Below are positions 25,954 to 35,968 of a stretch of 64,000 nucleotides of DNA, piece by piece. The notes beneath the pieces were generated by a model, which saw nothing but the letters and a program-made list of their open reading frames with translations, was not told the DNA's origin and searched no databases. The translations under genes and the position numbers were made by a program. Numbering within the stretch: the first letter of the stretch is position 1; each line of letters starts with the position of its first letter. The stretch is from Anaerovirgula multivorans (GTDB taxonomy: Bacteria; Bacillota; Clostridia; Peptostreptococcales; Natronincolaceae): assembly GCF_900188145.1 (NCBI RefSeq), contig NZ_FZOJ01000002.1:248001-312000 (forward strand), given 5' to 3'.

Positions 25954-26004
25954 TTTTATTCCTCCCTTTTCTCTCAAAGAAAGCATCGTTTGAATTTTTC
26001 TTAA

Positions 26005-26070
26005 TTTTCAAAAATAAAACAAAAGCCATGCTAATCATACCTATTTCCCAATAGGTTAATTTGCATGGCT
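26005..26070 (-). promoter_or_regulatory. Leader terminator/antiterminator upstream of glpA (probable GlpP target)
   Basis: Minus-strand hairpin: AGCCATGC/GCATGGCT outer arms (26024-26031, 26063-26070) and ACCTATT/AATAGGT inner arms around a 4-base loop, followed by TTTTGTTTTATTTTT. It lies 50 bases before glpA. A structurally matching hairpin precedes glpA2, and GlpP antiterminators act on such leader terminators in Bacillus. Confidence 0.7.
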
Positions 26071-26123
26071 CTCCATCCCTCACCCATGATATTTAATTAT
26101 GATTTACTTTTCTTAATATAAGT

Positions 26124-26312
26124 TTATCCTTCGGTGTATTGCTAAGACTCCCGCTTCTTCTAGATAAACAAACTAAGTGACCAACACGAAAGTTAGAAAC
26201 CAAACTTTCGGTTGTCTACTTAAAGCGGGAGATCAAGCACTACATCCTCGAAGTAAATTCGGCTACAATTCAGTGGGAGTAAAAACCCCCTCTGAATTAA
26301 GTCTCATTTTAT
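26124..26312. repeat. Repeat family K, copy 1 (structured, possibly insertion-sequence end)
   Basis: Shared with 41967-42090: a common left block (TTATCCTTCGGTGTATTGCT), CTCCCGCTT, then TCAAGCACTACATCCTC, CGGCTACAATTCA and TCTGAATTAAGTCTCATTTTA. Hairpins ACTCCCGCTT/AAGCGGGAG and ATTCAG-GGG/CCC-CTGAAT are visible, with an extra 60-base loop holding a GAAAGTT/AACTTTC stem in this copy. It lies between glpK and the glpA leader. An open frame across it is not conserved, so it is noncoding; an IS200/IS605 right-end remnant is one possibility. Confidence 0.6.
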
Positions 26313-26357
26313 TGCTATTTGAAACAATTGTAAAGAAATATTTACCAGAATTTTCAA

Positions 26358-27899
<1,542 letters not shown>

Positions 27900-27973
27900 T
27901 TAGACTATGTTTTCAAATAATTAAAAGCTCTAAAAAAAATTTTTACCTTCAATGAATTTCTTACCTTCAATGA

Positions 27974-28795
27974 CTAGTTTACTTCACTGGCTTCTTGTAC
28001 TTCTTCACCTGGGACAATATATTTGCTCACTGCATTTTCATACAAAAATCCGCCAATCAAGCCCCCGATGACTGGCCCTACAATAGGCACCCAGAAGTAA
28101 TTATTAGGTGCTGGTAAACCAATCCTACCCCATCCTGCTAAAGATGTAAATAATTTAGGTCCAAAATCCCTTGCAGGGTTCATAGCAAATCCTGTCAAGG
28201 CTCCAAATGAACCTCCTATAATAGCGATTGTAATACCTATTAATAATGCTCCAAATGGAGCATATTTACCTTTTGGAGCATTAACGTTCTTTGCATCTCC
28301 CAAAGCAAAAATCACCATTAATAACACTGCCGTGATAACGATTTCAACAAATAATGCATGCATATTTGATAAATAGGCTTGAGGATAGGTTGAAAAAATA
28401 CCCGCCGTAGCAACACTATCTATGCTGCCTCTTATCATTCCAGTAGATGCTTCAAAAGCTGTAAAGGATTTGCTGTATAGTGCAAAAACCATCGCTGCTC
28501 CTGTAAAAGTACCTGCCGTTTGAGCAATGATATAGGGCACCACCTTTTTCCATGGAAATCCTCTAAAGGTGGCTAACGCAATTGTTACTGCTGGATTAAT
28601 ATGTGTCCCTGATACCGCTCCAGTAATATAAATTGCCATTGTCACTCCAAAACCCCAAATTAAAGCGATATCCCAACCATTATAGGGATTCCCTTTAAGC
28701 ACTAGTGTTGCTACACAGCCAGCTCCAAAGAATAGTAAAATAAATGCCCCAATAAATTCAGATATTAGTTCCCCTTTTAAAGTTTTTTTGTTCAT
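27974..28795 (-). CDS. glpF: Glycerol uptake facilitator (aquaglyceroporin)
   Basis: A 273-residue MIP channel with six membrane helices and two N-P-A half-helices: T-H-I-N-P-A-V-T in the first half and F-A-M-N-P-A-R-D-F-G-P in the second; the Asp after the second motif is typical of glycerol facilitators. It lies between glpP and glpK. Confidence 0.96.
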   Translation of the reverse strand: MNKKTLKGELISEFIGAFILLFFGAGCVATLVLKGNPYNGWDIALIWGFGVTMAIYITGAVSGTHINPAVTIALATFRGFPWKKVVPYIIAQTAGTFTGAAMVFALYSKSFTAFEASTGMIRGSIDSVATAGIFSTYPQAYLSNMHALFVEIVITAVLLMVIFALGDAKNVNAPKGKYAPFGALLIGITIAIIGGSFGALTGFAMNPARDFGPKLFTSLAGWGRIGLPAPNNYFWVPIVGPVIGGLIGGFLYENAVSKYIVPGEEVQEASEVN

Positions 28796-28933
28796 TGATT
28801 ACCCTCCTCTTTACTTTTTTAAAATTTCATTTTTGATTATAAATTTCTTTACGTTCTCCCTCCCTTCAAATTTTCTTATACCACTGAAAAAAGATTTTGT
28901 TATAATCATAGGAACGTTTTTCTATAATTTTTT

Positions 28934-29500
28934 CTACATATACCAAACCTCTTTTTTGCTGGTTGAAATTGCCATTGCTCCAGCTTTCACCGATTGTATA
29001 ACATCATCTTTATCTTGAATTAATCCACCAGCTACAACAGCAGTATTTGTTTTTTCATAAATAGTTTTTATAATTTTAGGCATCACTCCTGGAAGTATCT
29101 CTACTGCATCTGGCTTTACAGAATGAATAGTTTTTATAGCTGTTTCCAACGATAAAGAATCTAATATAAATAACCTTTGTATTGCAAACATATTCATATC
29201 TTTGGCAAATTTAATCAGATTACTTTTTGTAGTTATGATTCCATCTGGTTGAATATTTTCATTAATATATTTCAAAGCCATCATATCTTTGGAGAATCCC
29301 CCCATTAAGTCCAGATGTACATATACATCCTTTTCAGCAGCTTTGACCTTATGAACAATTTCCTTTAAGTTTAAAATATTGCCGTTTAACAAGAATATAA
29401 TTTCCGCAGGAGATTTTATTGTCATATCCAATTTATCTAAATCATTTACTGCTGCTATAATAGGATTTTTTTCTATTTTTTCAAAGAAACGTTTTCTCAC
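28934..29500 (-). CDS. glpP: Glycerol-3-phosphate-responsive antiterminator GlpP
   Basis: A 188-residue RNA-binding TIM-barrel regulator. It has the family stretches H-L-D-L-M-G-G-F-S-K-D and I-I-T-T-K-S-N-L-I-K, then P-G-V-M-P-K and A-G-G-L-I. In Bacillus GlpP with glycerol 3-phosphate prevents termination in glp leaders. It is the first gene of the glycerol operon, and hairpins fitting its target precede both glpA copies. Two matching dyads (29610-29668) lie in its promoter. Confidence 0.93.
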   Translation of the reverse strand: MRKRFFEKIEKNPIIAAVNDLDKLDMTIKSPAEIIFLLNGNILNLKEIVHKVKAAEKDVYVHLDLMGGFSKDMMALKYINENIQPDGIITTKSNLIKFAKDMNMFAIQRLFILDSLSLETAIKTIHSVKPDAVEILPGVMPKIIKTIYEKTNTAVVAGGLIQDKDDVIQSVKAGAMAISTSKKEVWYM

Positions 29501-29609
29501 TAGCTACTCCCCCTATTTATTTTTTATTATTTGCAAAATTCGTGCCAAAATTAGAATTGGAACTTTTCTGATTCTTCTCTTGATCAACTCCTTTTCTGTA
29601 ATTATTTTA

Positions 29610-29668
29610 TTGATAAAATATATCAACATTTTGTGAAATTTATACTGTTGATTGATAAAAAGTATCAA
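29610..29668 (-). promoter_or_regulatory. glpP promoter with two identical dyad operators
   Basis: TTGATA-N5-TATCAA occurs at 29610-29626 and again at 29652-29668, 42 bases apart (four helical turns). On the minus strand the upstream dyad provides TTGATA as a -35, with TATAAA about 18 bases on; the second dyad falls downstream of the -10. This is a repressor-type arrangement. The regulator is not identifiable here. Confidence 0.6.
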
Positions 29669-29748
29669 GAATTAAGTAAAATGTTCTTAATATCCATTTT
29701 ATAGAATTTAGTAGCCCAGAGAAAGATACAGAATATTATCAAAAAAAC

Positions 29749-29777
29749 CTTGACAGTCTATGATTTTCTTATTATTA
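29749..29777 (+). promoter_or_regulatory. trpB promoter
   Basis: TTGACA (29749-29754), a 17-base spacer and TATTAT (29772-29777) lie about 40 bases before the T-box leader, in the direction of trpB. Confidence 0.7.
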
Positions 29778-29817
29778 TAATTATAATTAACAAATAATAA
29801 AACGTTGAATAAGAGGA

Positions 29818-30061
29818 GTAGTTATGCTAGAAAGTCCCAGAGAGTCGGCATTGGTGAGAGTCCGATATTGGAAAGCATAATGAATGGGCTTATGAGTGGA
29901 AACTGAATCAATCAGTAGGTGACCCGGGATTCTCCCGTTATAGAGATAGGATATCGGTAGATAGATGCCTGTATCTGAAAAAGTGGGTAAATTTACCTAT
30001 TGAGGTGGCACCGCGAGAATTCGTCCTCTATGCATTCTATTGAATGTATAGAGGTTTTTTA
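29818..30061 (+). ncRNA. T-box riboswitch, tryptophan specifier, upstream of trpB
   Basis: The leader has the Stem I start (AGAGAGTCGG...CCGAT), the conserved T-box GAGGTGGCACCGCG at 30002-30015 and a terminator CCTCTATGCATTC/GAATGTATAGAGG followed by six T residues. In the specifier loop GAGTGGAAAC the codon TGG (29897-29899) followed by A fits tRNA-Trp. Uncharged tRNA-Trp would therefore permit trpB expression. Specifier assignment is by eye. Confidence 0.9.
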
Positions 30062-30122
30062 TTTGCAATAATATTGTTTGTTAAGAAAGAAAATAAGTAA
30101 GAATGAAGGGATGGGATTTAAA

Positions 30123-31316
30123 ATGGAAAAAAATAATGGATATTTTGGAGAATTTGGAGGAGCTTTTGTTCCTGAAGCATTGAAAAAAGTTTTAGCAGAA
30201 GTGGAAGAGAACTTCTATCAGTATATTGATGATCCGGAATTTCTTCGTGAACTGCAATACTATCAAAAACAATATATTGGCAGAGAAAACCCCCTCTATT
30301 ATGCTGAAAGCTTAACACAACAGATCGGAGGAGGGAAAATATATTTAAAACGAGAGGATCTAAACCATACAGGTGCTCACAAAATTAATAATGCCGTTGG
30401 ACAGGTTTTATTAGCTAAGAAAATGAACAAAAAAAGAATAATTGCAGAAACTGGAGCGGGACAACATGGAGTAGCTACAGCTACGGTATGTGCTTTGATG
30501 GGTATGGATTGTATCATATACATGGGTGAAATTGATACAAAAAGACAAGAATTGAATGTGTTCCGAATGGAAATGCTGGGTGCCAAGGTTGTACCTGTAA
30601 CAAGTGGTACTGCTACTTTGAAGGATGCAGTTGATGCAGCACTAGAGGATTTTGTAATGAACGCCGAAAATACCTTTTATTTATTAGGATCAGCTGTAGG
30701 CCCTCATCCTTATCCCACTATGGTACGGGAATTCCAAAGTATTATTGGCATAGAGGCACGAAGACAAATCTTAGAGGCGGAGGGAAGGCTTCCAGACTAT
30801 CTTATAGCCAGTGTAGGTGGAGGAAGCAATGCCATTGGCTTATTTCATCCATTTGTAAATGATAAAGAAGTTAAAATCATAGGAGTAGAGCCTGCCGGAA
30901 GAGGGCTTGATACATCAGAACACGCGGCTTCTATTTCTAAAGGAACAGTTGGTATCATTCATGGATTTAAGTGCTATACTTTGCAGGATGAAAAGGGTGA
31001 ACCACTACCAGTCCATTCTATAGCAGCCGGTCTTGATTATCCAGGGGTTGGCCCAGAGCACAGTTATTACAAGAAAATAGGCAGAGGTGAATACGTTGCT
31101 ATTACTGATGATGAAGCTATGAATGCTTTTTTTCAGCTATCTAAAACTGAGGGCATTATTCCCGCCATTGAAAGTGCTCATGCTATTGCTTATGCTGCTA
31201 AACTGGCAAAAACATTGCCAAAGGATAAAATTATTATCGTGAATCTTTCTGGCAGAGGGGATAAGGATGTTAAGCAGGTGAAGGAAATGATCGAAGGTAA
31301 ATATAGGAGTTTATAA
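30123..31316 (+). CDS. trpB: Tryptophan synthase beta chain, stand-alone
   Basis: A 397-residue PLP enzyme converting indole and serine to tryptophan. It has F-G-G-A-F-V-P-E near the N-terminus, the PLP lysine in G-A-H-K-I-N-N-A, the catalytic loop G-A-G-Q-H-G-V-A and the phosphate site G-G-G-S-N-A. ATG 30123 (MEKNNG) gives the usual TrpB1 length; in-frame starts upstream lack a good ribosome site. No trpA or other trp gene is nearby, suggesting indole salvage or a dispersed pathway. Confidence 0.95.
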   Translation: MEKNNGYFGEFGGAFVPEALKKVLAEVEENFYQYIDDPEFLRELQYYQKQYIGRENPLYYAESLTQQIGGGKIYLKREDLNHTGAHKINNAVGQVLLAKKMNKKRIIAETGAGQHGVATATVCALMGMDCIIYMGEIDTKRQELNVFRMEMLGAKVVPVTSGTATLKDAVDAALEDFVMNAENTFYLLGSAVGPHPYPTMVREFQSIIGIEARRQILEAEGRLPDYLIASVGGGSNAIGLFHPFVNDKEVKIIGVEPAGRGLDTSEHAASISKGTVGIIHGFKCYTLQDEKGEPLPVHSIAAGLDYPGVGPEHSYYKKIGRGEYVAITDDEAMNAFFQLSKTEGIIPAIESAHAIAYAAKLAKTLPKDKIIIVNLSGRGDKDVKQVKEMIEGKYRSL

Positions 31317-31345
31317 ATTCCTATAGACTAAAATAAGAACTAGGC

Positions 31346-31405
31346 TTTACATACTTTCAACGAAAGAAAATGAAAGTATTAAGGCCTAGTCCTTTTCATT
31401 TTTTT
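31346..31405 (+). terminator. Terminator after trpB
   Basis: CTAGGC and ATACTTTCA pair with TGAAAGTAT and GCCTAG in a long two-part stem, followed by CCTTTTCATTTTTTT. It ends the trpB transcript. Confidence 0.8.
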
Positions 31406-31549
31406 ATTTGTAATCTTTTTGCATGATATCGCATATAAGACCATCAGATCCAACCTACACAAAATTTAATTGCGTAGCGTAGGGAATAGCATGCGACCAT
31501 TTCTAAATTAGGTTTCTCAGTCACATATTTATATGGGTAACCAACTACA

Positions 31550-31607
31550 GAACTTAAGCAGATGACTGAAATCTATGATTTCATGTCAGTCACTTATACA
31601 AGGTGAA
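31550..31607. repeat. Hairpin repeat H, copy 3
   Basis: A diverged member of the family: TGACTGAAATC-TAT-GATTTCATGTCA (31563-31588), then CAGTCACTTATACAAGGTG. Relative to copies 1 and 2 the inner pairs change together (TG/CA for CC/G-C positions), keeping the stem. It abuts palindromic element A. Confidence 0.6.
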
Positions 31608-31608
31608 A

Positions 31609-31678
31609 TTTTGATATACTAAGGGCTACATTTGCAGCCCATGGTTTTGAGCGAAACTGTAGACCGTGTATATCAAAA
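31609..31678. repeat. Palindromic element P, copy A
   Basis: Terminal arms TTTTGATATA (31609-31618) and TATATCAAAA (31669-31678) enclose CTAAGGGCTACATTTGCAG and GCGAAACTGTAGACCGTG. It belongs to the five-copy intergenic family found between 31.6 and 42.1 kb. It is flanked on both sides by hairpin repeat H. Confidence 0.65.
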
Positions 31679-31729
31679 GTAGATGACCCAAATCTTTGAT
31701 TTGCTGTCAGTCACTTTCACAGAGTGCAA
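31676..31729. repeat. Hairpin repeat H, copy 2
   Basis: About 94 percent identical by eye to 13729-13782: TGACCCAAATC-TTT-GATTTGCTGTCA (31684-31709), then GTCACTTTCACAGAGTGCAA. Confidence 0.7.
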
Positions 31730-31735
31730 TTGAAG

Positions 31736-31755
31736 TTTAAAATTGGTTATCTATA
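31736..31755 (+). repeat. 20-base flank repeat, copy 1
   Basis: TTTAAAATTGGTTATCTATA. The same 20 bases are at 34689-34708 (same strand) and 35637-35656 (opposite strand), bracketing the second glycerol cluster. Confidence 0.7.
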
Positions 31756-32188
31756 TGATAAGTTCTGCGAAATCTTTCCTTTGGGAATGACAAAAATAAT
31801 GGTTGAGTTCTGCTTTTTTATATATACTTCTAGAGGCGATAACATCTATTCCTGTGCCTAAGATGTTTTTAATAACCACTTGCCCTACTTTTACTGGTGC
31901 CTTAACCTCTACCTCATTCATCAACTTCATTGCCTGAAATATTAGAGGTTTAGGAATAGCTCCTTTAGTTCGTACAGGAATCCTATTTAAAGCAGCATGG
32001 GTTATTTTTACTGTTGTGGTCAATACCCTAGTAGGATTCGTCATTTCCTTTATTCCATAATCTAAACCTCTAGGGCATTTGTTTCCTTCAACTGCAAACC
32101 CTGCTTCACTAGCATTATCTTTAGTTACCTTTAGCTTGCATCCTAAAGGGCATACGATACACACCATATCTTTAGCTTCCACCATCAT
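31751..32188 (-). CDS. DUF1667 protein, second glycerol cluster
   Basis: A 145-residue paralogue of the DUF1667 protein at 22827, with the same C-I-V-C-P-L-G-C and G-N-K-C-P-R-G cysteines. Homology ends at A-S-R-S; the last 25 or so residues (from Y-K-K-A-E-L) have no counterpart and run into the repeat-rich intergenic DNA, so the original stop was probably lost. It overlaps the flavoprotein gene by 4 bases. Activity is doubtful because the matching glpA2 is broken. Confidence 0.8.
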   Translation of the reverse strand: MMVEAKDMVCIVCPLGCKLKVTKDNASEAGFAVEGNKCPRGLDYGIKEMTNPTRVLTTTVKITHAALNRIPVRTKGAIPKPLIFQAMKLMNEVEVKAPVKVGQVVIKNILGTGIDVIASRSIYKKAELNHYFCHSQRKDFAELII

Positions 32189-33450
32189 TCCTCTCCCTTC
32201 ACAATTCCTACTGATATTTCATCATAATCCCCTAAAGATAATTCCTTTAATGTTACCTTAATGGTTTCCATTTCTCCAGGAGTAGCATGCTTTCGCTTTA
32301 TCTCTTTTATTACTTCTCCATTACCTCTTACAACTAATTTTACATTTCTGTAAATATTATCCACTCGCATCATTAATTCAATTGATTCTGCTATATTTTC
32401 TATCTTTAGTAGATGTGGAACCACGTAACGTACTCCATTGGTACCCTTCAATTTTATAGTTTTTCCTTTACTAGTTAACTTTCCTTTTATATATTGGGCA
32501 GCACTTCTACCAGCCCTTTTACTTTCTTCTGTAACCCAGTCTACTAAGTCGTGGACATGAACCACATTACCACAGGCAAAAATTCCTTCTATGGAAGTTT
32601 CCATAGATTCATTGACGATTGGTCCTCCAGTAACTTTATCCAACGCTATACCAGCAGACTTCGAAAGCTCATTTTCTGGAATTAGTCCAACGGATAGCAA
32701 CAAGGTATCACATTCAAACCTTTTTTCTGTCCCCTGTATTGCTTTAAATCCTTCATCTACTTGGGCAATGGTTACAGCTTCTACTCGATCATGTCCTTCT
32801 ATATCTACCACTGTGTGATTTAGAAGAAGGGGAATGTTAAAATCCTCCAAGCATTGAACGATGTTTCTTGTTAATCCGCCAGAAAAGGGCATTAGCTCTG
32901 CTACAGCCAGTACTTCAGCTCCTTCTAAAGTAAGTCGTCTCGCCATGATCAGACCAATATCTCCTGAACCAAGTATTACTACTCTTTTTCCAATCATATA
33001 GCCTTCCATATTCACAAAGCGCTGAGCCGTTCCAGCTGTTAAAACTCCCGCTGGTCGAGTGCCAGGAATTCTAATAGCCCCTCTAGTTCTTTCTCGGCAA
33101 CCCATTGCTAGTATCACTGCCTTAGCTTGTATATGAATGATTCCATCGATTGTATTCATAGCAGTAATCTGTCTATTGTCAGTAACCTCAAGTACCATTG
33201 TATCTAGTTTATATTCAATTCCCATCGTTATAAGCTCTTGAATAAATTTTTCTGCATATTCTGGACCCGTTAGCTCCTCTTTAAAGACATGGAGTCCAAA
33301 GCCATTATGAATACATTGCTGTAGAATTCCACCTAATTCTCTATCACGTTCTATTACTAATATATTTTTAGCTCCATTTTTCCGTGCCTCAATGGCAGCC
33401 GCTAGCCCCGCTGGACCTCCACCGATCACCACGATCTCATAGTTAAACAC
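32185..33450 (-). CDS. FAD/NAD(P)-binding oxidoreductase, GlpB-like, second copy
   Basis: A 421-residue paralogue of the flavoprotein at 23179, with the same V-I-G-G-G-P-A-G, L-G-S-G-D-I-G and A-C-G-N-V-V-H-V-H-D motifs and an intact frame. The start is GTG 33450 with GGAGG upstream. It lies downstream of element P copy B and the degraded glpA2. Confidence 0.88.
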   Translation of the reverse strand: MFNYEIVVIGGGPAGLAAAIEARKNGAKNILVIERDRELGGILQQCIHNGFGLHVFKEELTGPEYAEKFIQELITMGIEYKLDTMVLEVTDNRQITAMNTIDGIIHIQAKAVILAMGCRERTRGAIRIPGTRPAGVLTAGTAQRFVNMEGYMIGKRVVILGSGDIGLIMARRLTLEGAEVLAVAELMPFSGGLTRNIVQCLEDFNIPLLLNHTVVDIEGHDRVEAVTIAQVDEGFKAIQGTEKRFECDTLLLSVGLIPENELSKSAGIALDKVTGGPIVNESMETSIEGIFACGNVVHVHDLVDWVTEESKRAGRSAAQYIKGKLTSKGKTIKLKGTNGVRYVVPHLLKIENIAESIELMMRVDNIYRNVKLVVRGNGEVIKEIKRKHATPGEMETIKVTLKELSLGDYDEISVGIVKGEE

Positions 33451-33512
33451 AATATTTCCTCCTACCCTTTGCTAAAATATTATCTAAATTAACGAAAGTA
33501 TATGGATATTCG

Positions 33513-33615
33513 CTTATAAATTTTAATATAGTAAGGACTACATTTGCAGTCCTTGGCTATGCTTTTGCGCCAAGGGCGAAACCGTAGACCGTGTATATTA
33601 AAATTTAAGTATAAA
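33513..33615. repeat. Palindromic element P, copy B
   Basis: The best-preserved copy. Arms AAATTTTAATATA (33518-33530) and TATATTAAAATTT (33594-33606), with the outer flanks CTTATA/TATAAAG also symmetrical. The interior has GGACTACATTTGCAGTCC, CTTGGCT and GCCAAGG, and GCGAAACCGTAGACCGTG. Confidence 0.75.
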
Positions 33616-33629
33616 GACATATATCTATA

Positions 33630-34447
33630 TCACTTCGTTTTCCCTGTTAATATATAAGAATCTTCACTATCCTTCACAACCTCAGTAATATCTATTCCCA
33701 ACTCTCTAGCAATAATCTCCATTACTCTTGGAGCACATAACCCCCCTTGGCATCTTCCTGAACCTGGTCTCGCCCTTCTTTTTACTCCGTCTAAGGTTCT
33801 TGCTCCAACCTTTCTTTTAATTACATCTATAATTTCTCCTTCAGTAATTTGTTCACAGCGACAAATAATTCTTCCATACCTAGGATCTTCTTGAATAAGC
33901 TTTGCTTTTTCAGTATCAGATAATTCCATAAAATGTATATTAGGTCTTCTGTTAGGATTGAAGTCTGCTCTTTTTTGCATATTACCTAATTTGTTTTTTA
34001 TTAGCTCTACTACATACTCCGCAATAGCTGGAGCTGCTGTAAGGCCTGGAGAATCAATCGCCGCCACATTCAAAAGCCCTGAAGATTCCTGTGATTCCTC
34101 AACAATAAAATCCTCGCCTTCAGTCTTTGCCCTTAATCCTGTAAAGGAGGTAACAACATGACCAAAACTCATTTGGCTATTACTAAAGATCCTATTCTTT
34201 TGAAGGGCACCTGGAGTTCCTTACAGACTACTTCGTACATTTCATTTCCTCTTACATTTAGTTTAGCCTTTAATGTTCCTTCTGCCGCATCATACCCCGC
34301 GTGAACAATAGCACTATTGGCCTTTGTGGTTCTATTGGCAACATCATTATCCTTCTCAATTATTACCACCCTCAATTGATATTTTGAAAGTTCTCTGGCA
34401 ATAAAAGTGCCTGTTATACCTGCTCCAATAACTGCAATATCAAACAT
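33630..34447 (-). pseudogene. glpA: glpA2, anaerobic glycerol-3-phosphate dehydrogenase with large internal deletion
   Basis: The N-terminal 92 residues (34447-34169, from [10 protein letters not shown] to G-S-L-V-I-A) and the C-terminal 180 (34172-33630, including C-R-C-E-Q-I-T and C-Q-G-G-L-C) match the ends of intact glpA. About 200 residues between L-V-I-A and V-T-S-F-x-G-L-R-A-K are missing, and the junction is out of frame, with an overlapping ATG/TGA. Both the substrate domain and continuity are lost, so it cannot be a working dehydrogenase unless the fragments have another use. Confidence 0.9.
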
Positions 34448-34477
34448 TGCTATTCCTCCCTTTATGAAAAAACATCT

Positions 34478-34707
34478 ATAGATAACCAACCATAGATCTT
34501 AATAAATAATACTAAGTGAGTGTATTTGCAGACAGTGGCTATAACTCCCACCGAACGGAGATGTTAAATCCGTAAGAAATTTGTGTGTTTGAGCGTAGCG
34601 AGTTCGCAAATTTCAGGATTTGACATCGGGGTGAGTTGTAGGAGTTATCCACTGGCGAAACCACAGGAACGTGTATTATTTATTAAGGTTTAAAATTGGT
34701 TATCTAT
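34478..34707. repeat. Palindromic element P, copy C (large, with apical insert)
   Basis: Outer arms ATAGATAACCAA/TTGGTTATCTAT (34478-34489, 34696-34707) and inner perfect 15-base arms CTTAATAAATAATAC/GTATTATTTATTAAG (34498-34512, 34673-34687). Family blocks TATTTGCAGACAGTGGCTA and CACTGGCGAAACCACAGGAACGTG flank an apical insert that itself folds (GAAATTTG/CAAATTTC). Confidence 0.65.
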
Positions 34708-34708
34708 A
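34689..34708 (+). repeat. 20-base flank repeat, copy 2
   Basis: Second direct copy of TTTAAAATTGGTTATCTATA, overlapping the outer right arm of element P copy C. Confidence 0.6.
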
Positions 34709-34728
34709 TAGACATACGCTCATAAATC

Positions 34729-34808
34729 TTAATTTTAATACACTAAGGGCCTATATTTGCTAGTCTGTGGCTACATCTTTTAGCCGCGGGCGTGCATATT
34801 AAAATTAA
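34729..34808. repeat. Palindromic element P, copy D
   Basis: Arms TTAATTTTAATA (34729-34740) and TATTAAAATTAA (34797-34808), symmetrical outward to ATACGCT/AGCGCATAT. The interior is degraded but keeps CTAAGGGCCTATATTTGC, GGCTA and TAGCC. Confidence 0.55.
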
Positions 34809-34843
34809 AATCTAATAGCGCATATTTATATCTCCAGAAAAAA

Positions 34844-34896
34844 AGAGCCGTGTAAACCACAACCTATTTATTCAATAGATTTAGTTCCACGGCTCT
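34844..34896 (-). promoter_or_regulatory. Leader terminator/antiterminator upstream of glpA2 (probable GlpP target)
   Basis: AGAGCCGTG/CACGGCTCT outer arms (34844-34852, 34888-34896) and ACCTATT/AATAGAT inner arms, followed on the minus strand by CTTTTTTTC. Same plan as the hairpin at 26005-26070; the G+C pairs in the outer stem differ but remain paired. Confidence 0.7.
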
Positions 34897-34935
34897 CCTA
34901 GTCTCAGCCAAATATATTCACTTAATGGTCTTTCT

Positions 34936-35502
34936 CTACAACTCCCATAATTCCTTTTTTCCTGTTGATGCTCCTAAAGCTCCTGCCTTTAATGCTTCTA
35001 CAATATCCTGTTTACTACTTATCAACCCTCCTGCAATCACAGGAGTAGACAACTGTCTAGTAATTCGTCTAATCACCCCAGGCATCACTCCAGGCATAAT
35101 TTCAATCATATCCGGTTGTATAGATTTTACACTTTTTATTGTCATGTCATAGGATTTATTATCTATCAAAAAAAACCTTTGAATAGTGAACATTCCTTTT
35201 TCCTTTGCAAGCTTAATATGACTACTCTTGGTGCTAATCACACCGTCTGGTTTGATCACTTGGATGATATAATCAATGGCTTTGGCATCTTTTCCTATGC
35301 CTTCTAAAAAATCTATATGAATTAAAACGCTTTTATTTGCATCCTTTATTTTATCAACAAGCATTTTTACATTAAAAATGTCCGCACATAGCAAAAAAAT
35401 AGTTGTTACATCAGAGATAATGGCATTCTCCACATCTCCTTCGTTTTGAACAGCCGCAATAATTGGATTCGTTTCTACTCTCTCAATTACTATTTGATTC
35501 AT
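34936..35502 (-). CDS. glpP: Glycerol-3-phosphate-responsive antiterminator GlpP, second copy
   Basis: A 188-residue paralogue of the GlpP at 28934, with H-I-D-F-L-E-G-I-G-K-D, I-S-T-K-S-S-H-I, P-G-V-M-P-G and A-G-G-L-I intact. It heads the second, partly decayed glycerol cluster. Since the frame is complete it could still regulate either set of leaders. Confidence 0.9.
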   Translation of the reverse strand: MNQIVIERVETNPIIAAVQNEGDVENAIISDVTTIFLLCADIFNVKMLVDKIKDANKSVLIHIDFLEGIGKDAKAIDYIIQVIKPDGVISTKSSHIKLAKEKGMFTIQRFFLIDNKSYDMTIKSVKSIQPDMIEIMPGVMPGVIRRITRQLSTPVIAGGLISSKQDIVEALKAGALGASTGKKELWEL

Positions 35503-35968
35503 AACATCAATCCTTTATAAGTTATTTCTTAATTCCTACGTTGTTTGAGTAAAATATTCCAGATTATTGAAGGAACTACTGCAAGAGTCTCTTTAATTAA
35601 ACATCATATCACAAAATTTCACTTTTTAAAAGGAACTATAGATAACCAATTTTAAACTATAATCCTCCCCTTTAAAAATGGACAATCATCTAAAAAGGGT
35701 ACAAAAAAATCAACAATAAAATAACACTTTTAATAACCGCGTTACTTTTTGTTGACACTCCAATTCTCCTGTCAATAATAATATTATTAACTTTTTAATA
35801 ATGATTGCTTCTAAATCACTAGTTATTAGGTAGAATAGGTAGAATAAGTTAAATATTCTAACATTTATAGTTTACATCTTAACATATGTCCCTTCCTTTG
35901 TAAAGTATTTTCTGCCTCTCAATAATAATACCCCCATACAACATTGCTGTTACATGAGGGCCATAGAA
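35503..35968. other. Intergenic region between glpP2 and the activase operon
   Basis: No gene seen. It holds the inverted third copy of the 20-base flank repeat (35637-35656), a TTGACA-N12-TGTCAA dyad (35753-35776) that could serve as promoter elements on either strand, a tandem GGTAGAATA repeat near 35830-35850, and a weak hairpin (CCCTCAT/ATGGGGG) just after the activase stop. Confidence 0.5.

Noticed and set aside
33630..34447. Two separate functional small genes instead of glpA2
   Set aside because: Together they match only the two ends of the intact glpA, with the middle missing and a frame change at the join; this is a deletion, not a natural split.
31550..35656. CRISPR array
   Set aside because: Repeats are irregularly spaced, palindromic, differ in length and have genes between them; there are no equal spacers and no cas genes.
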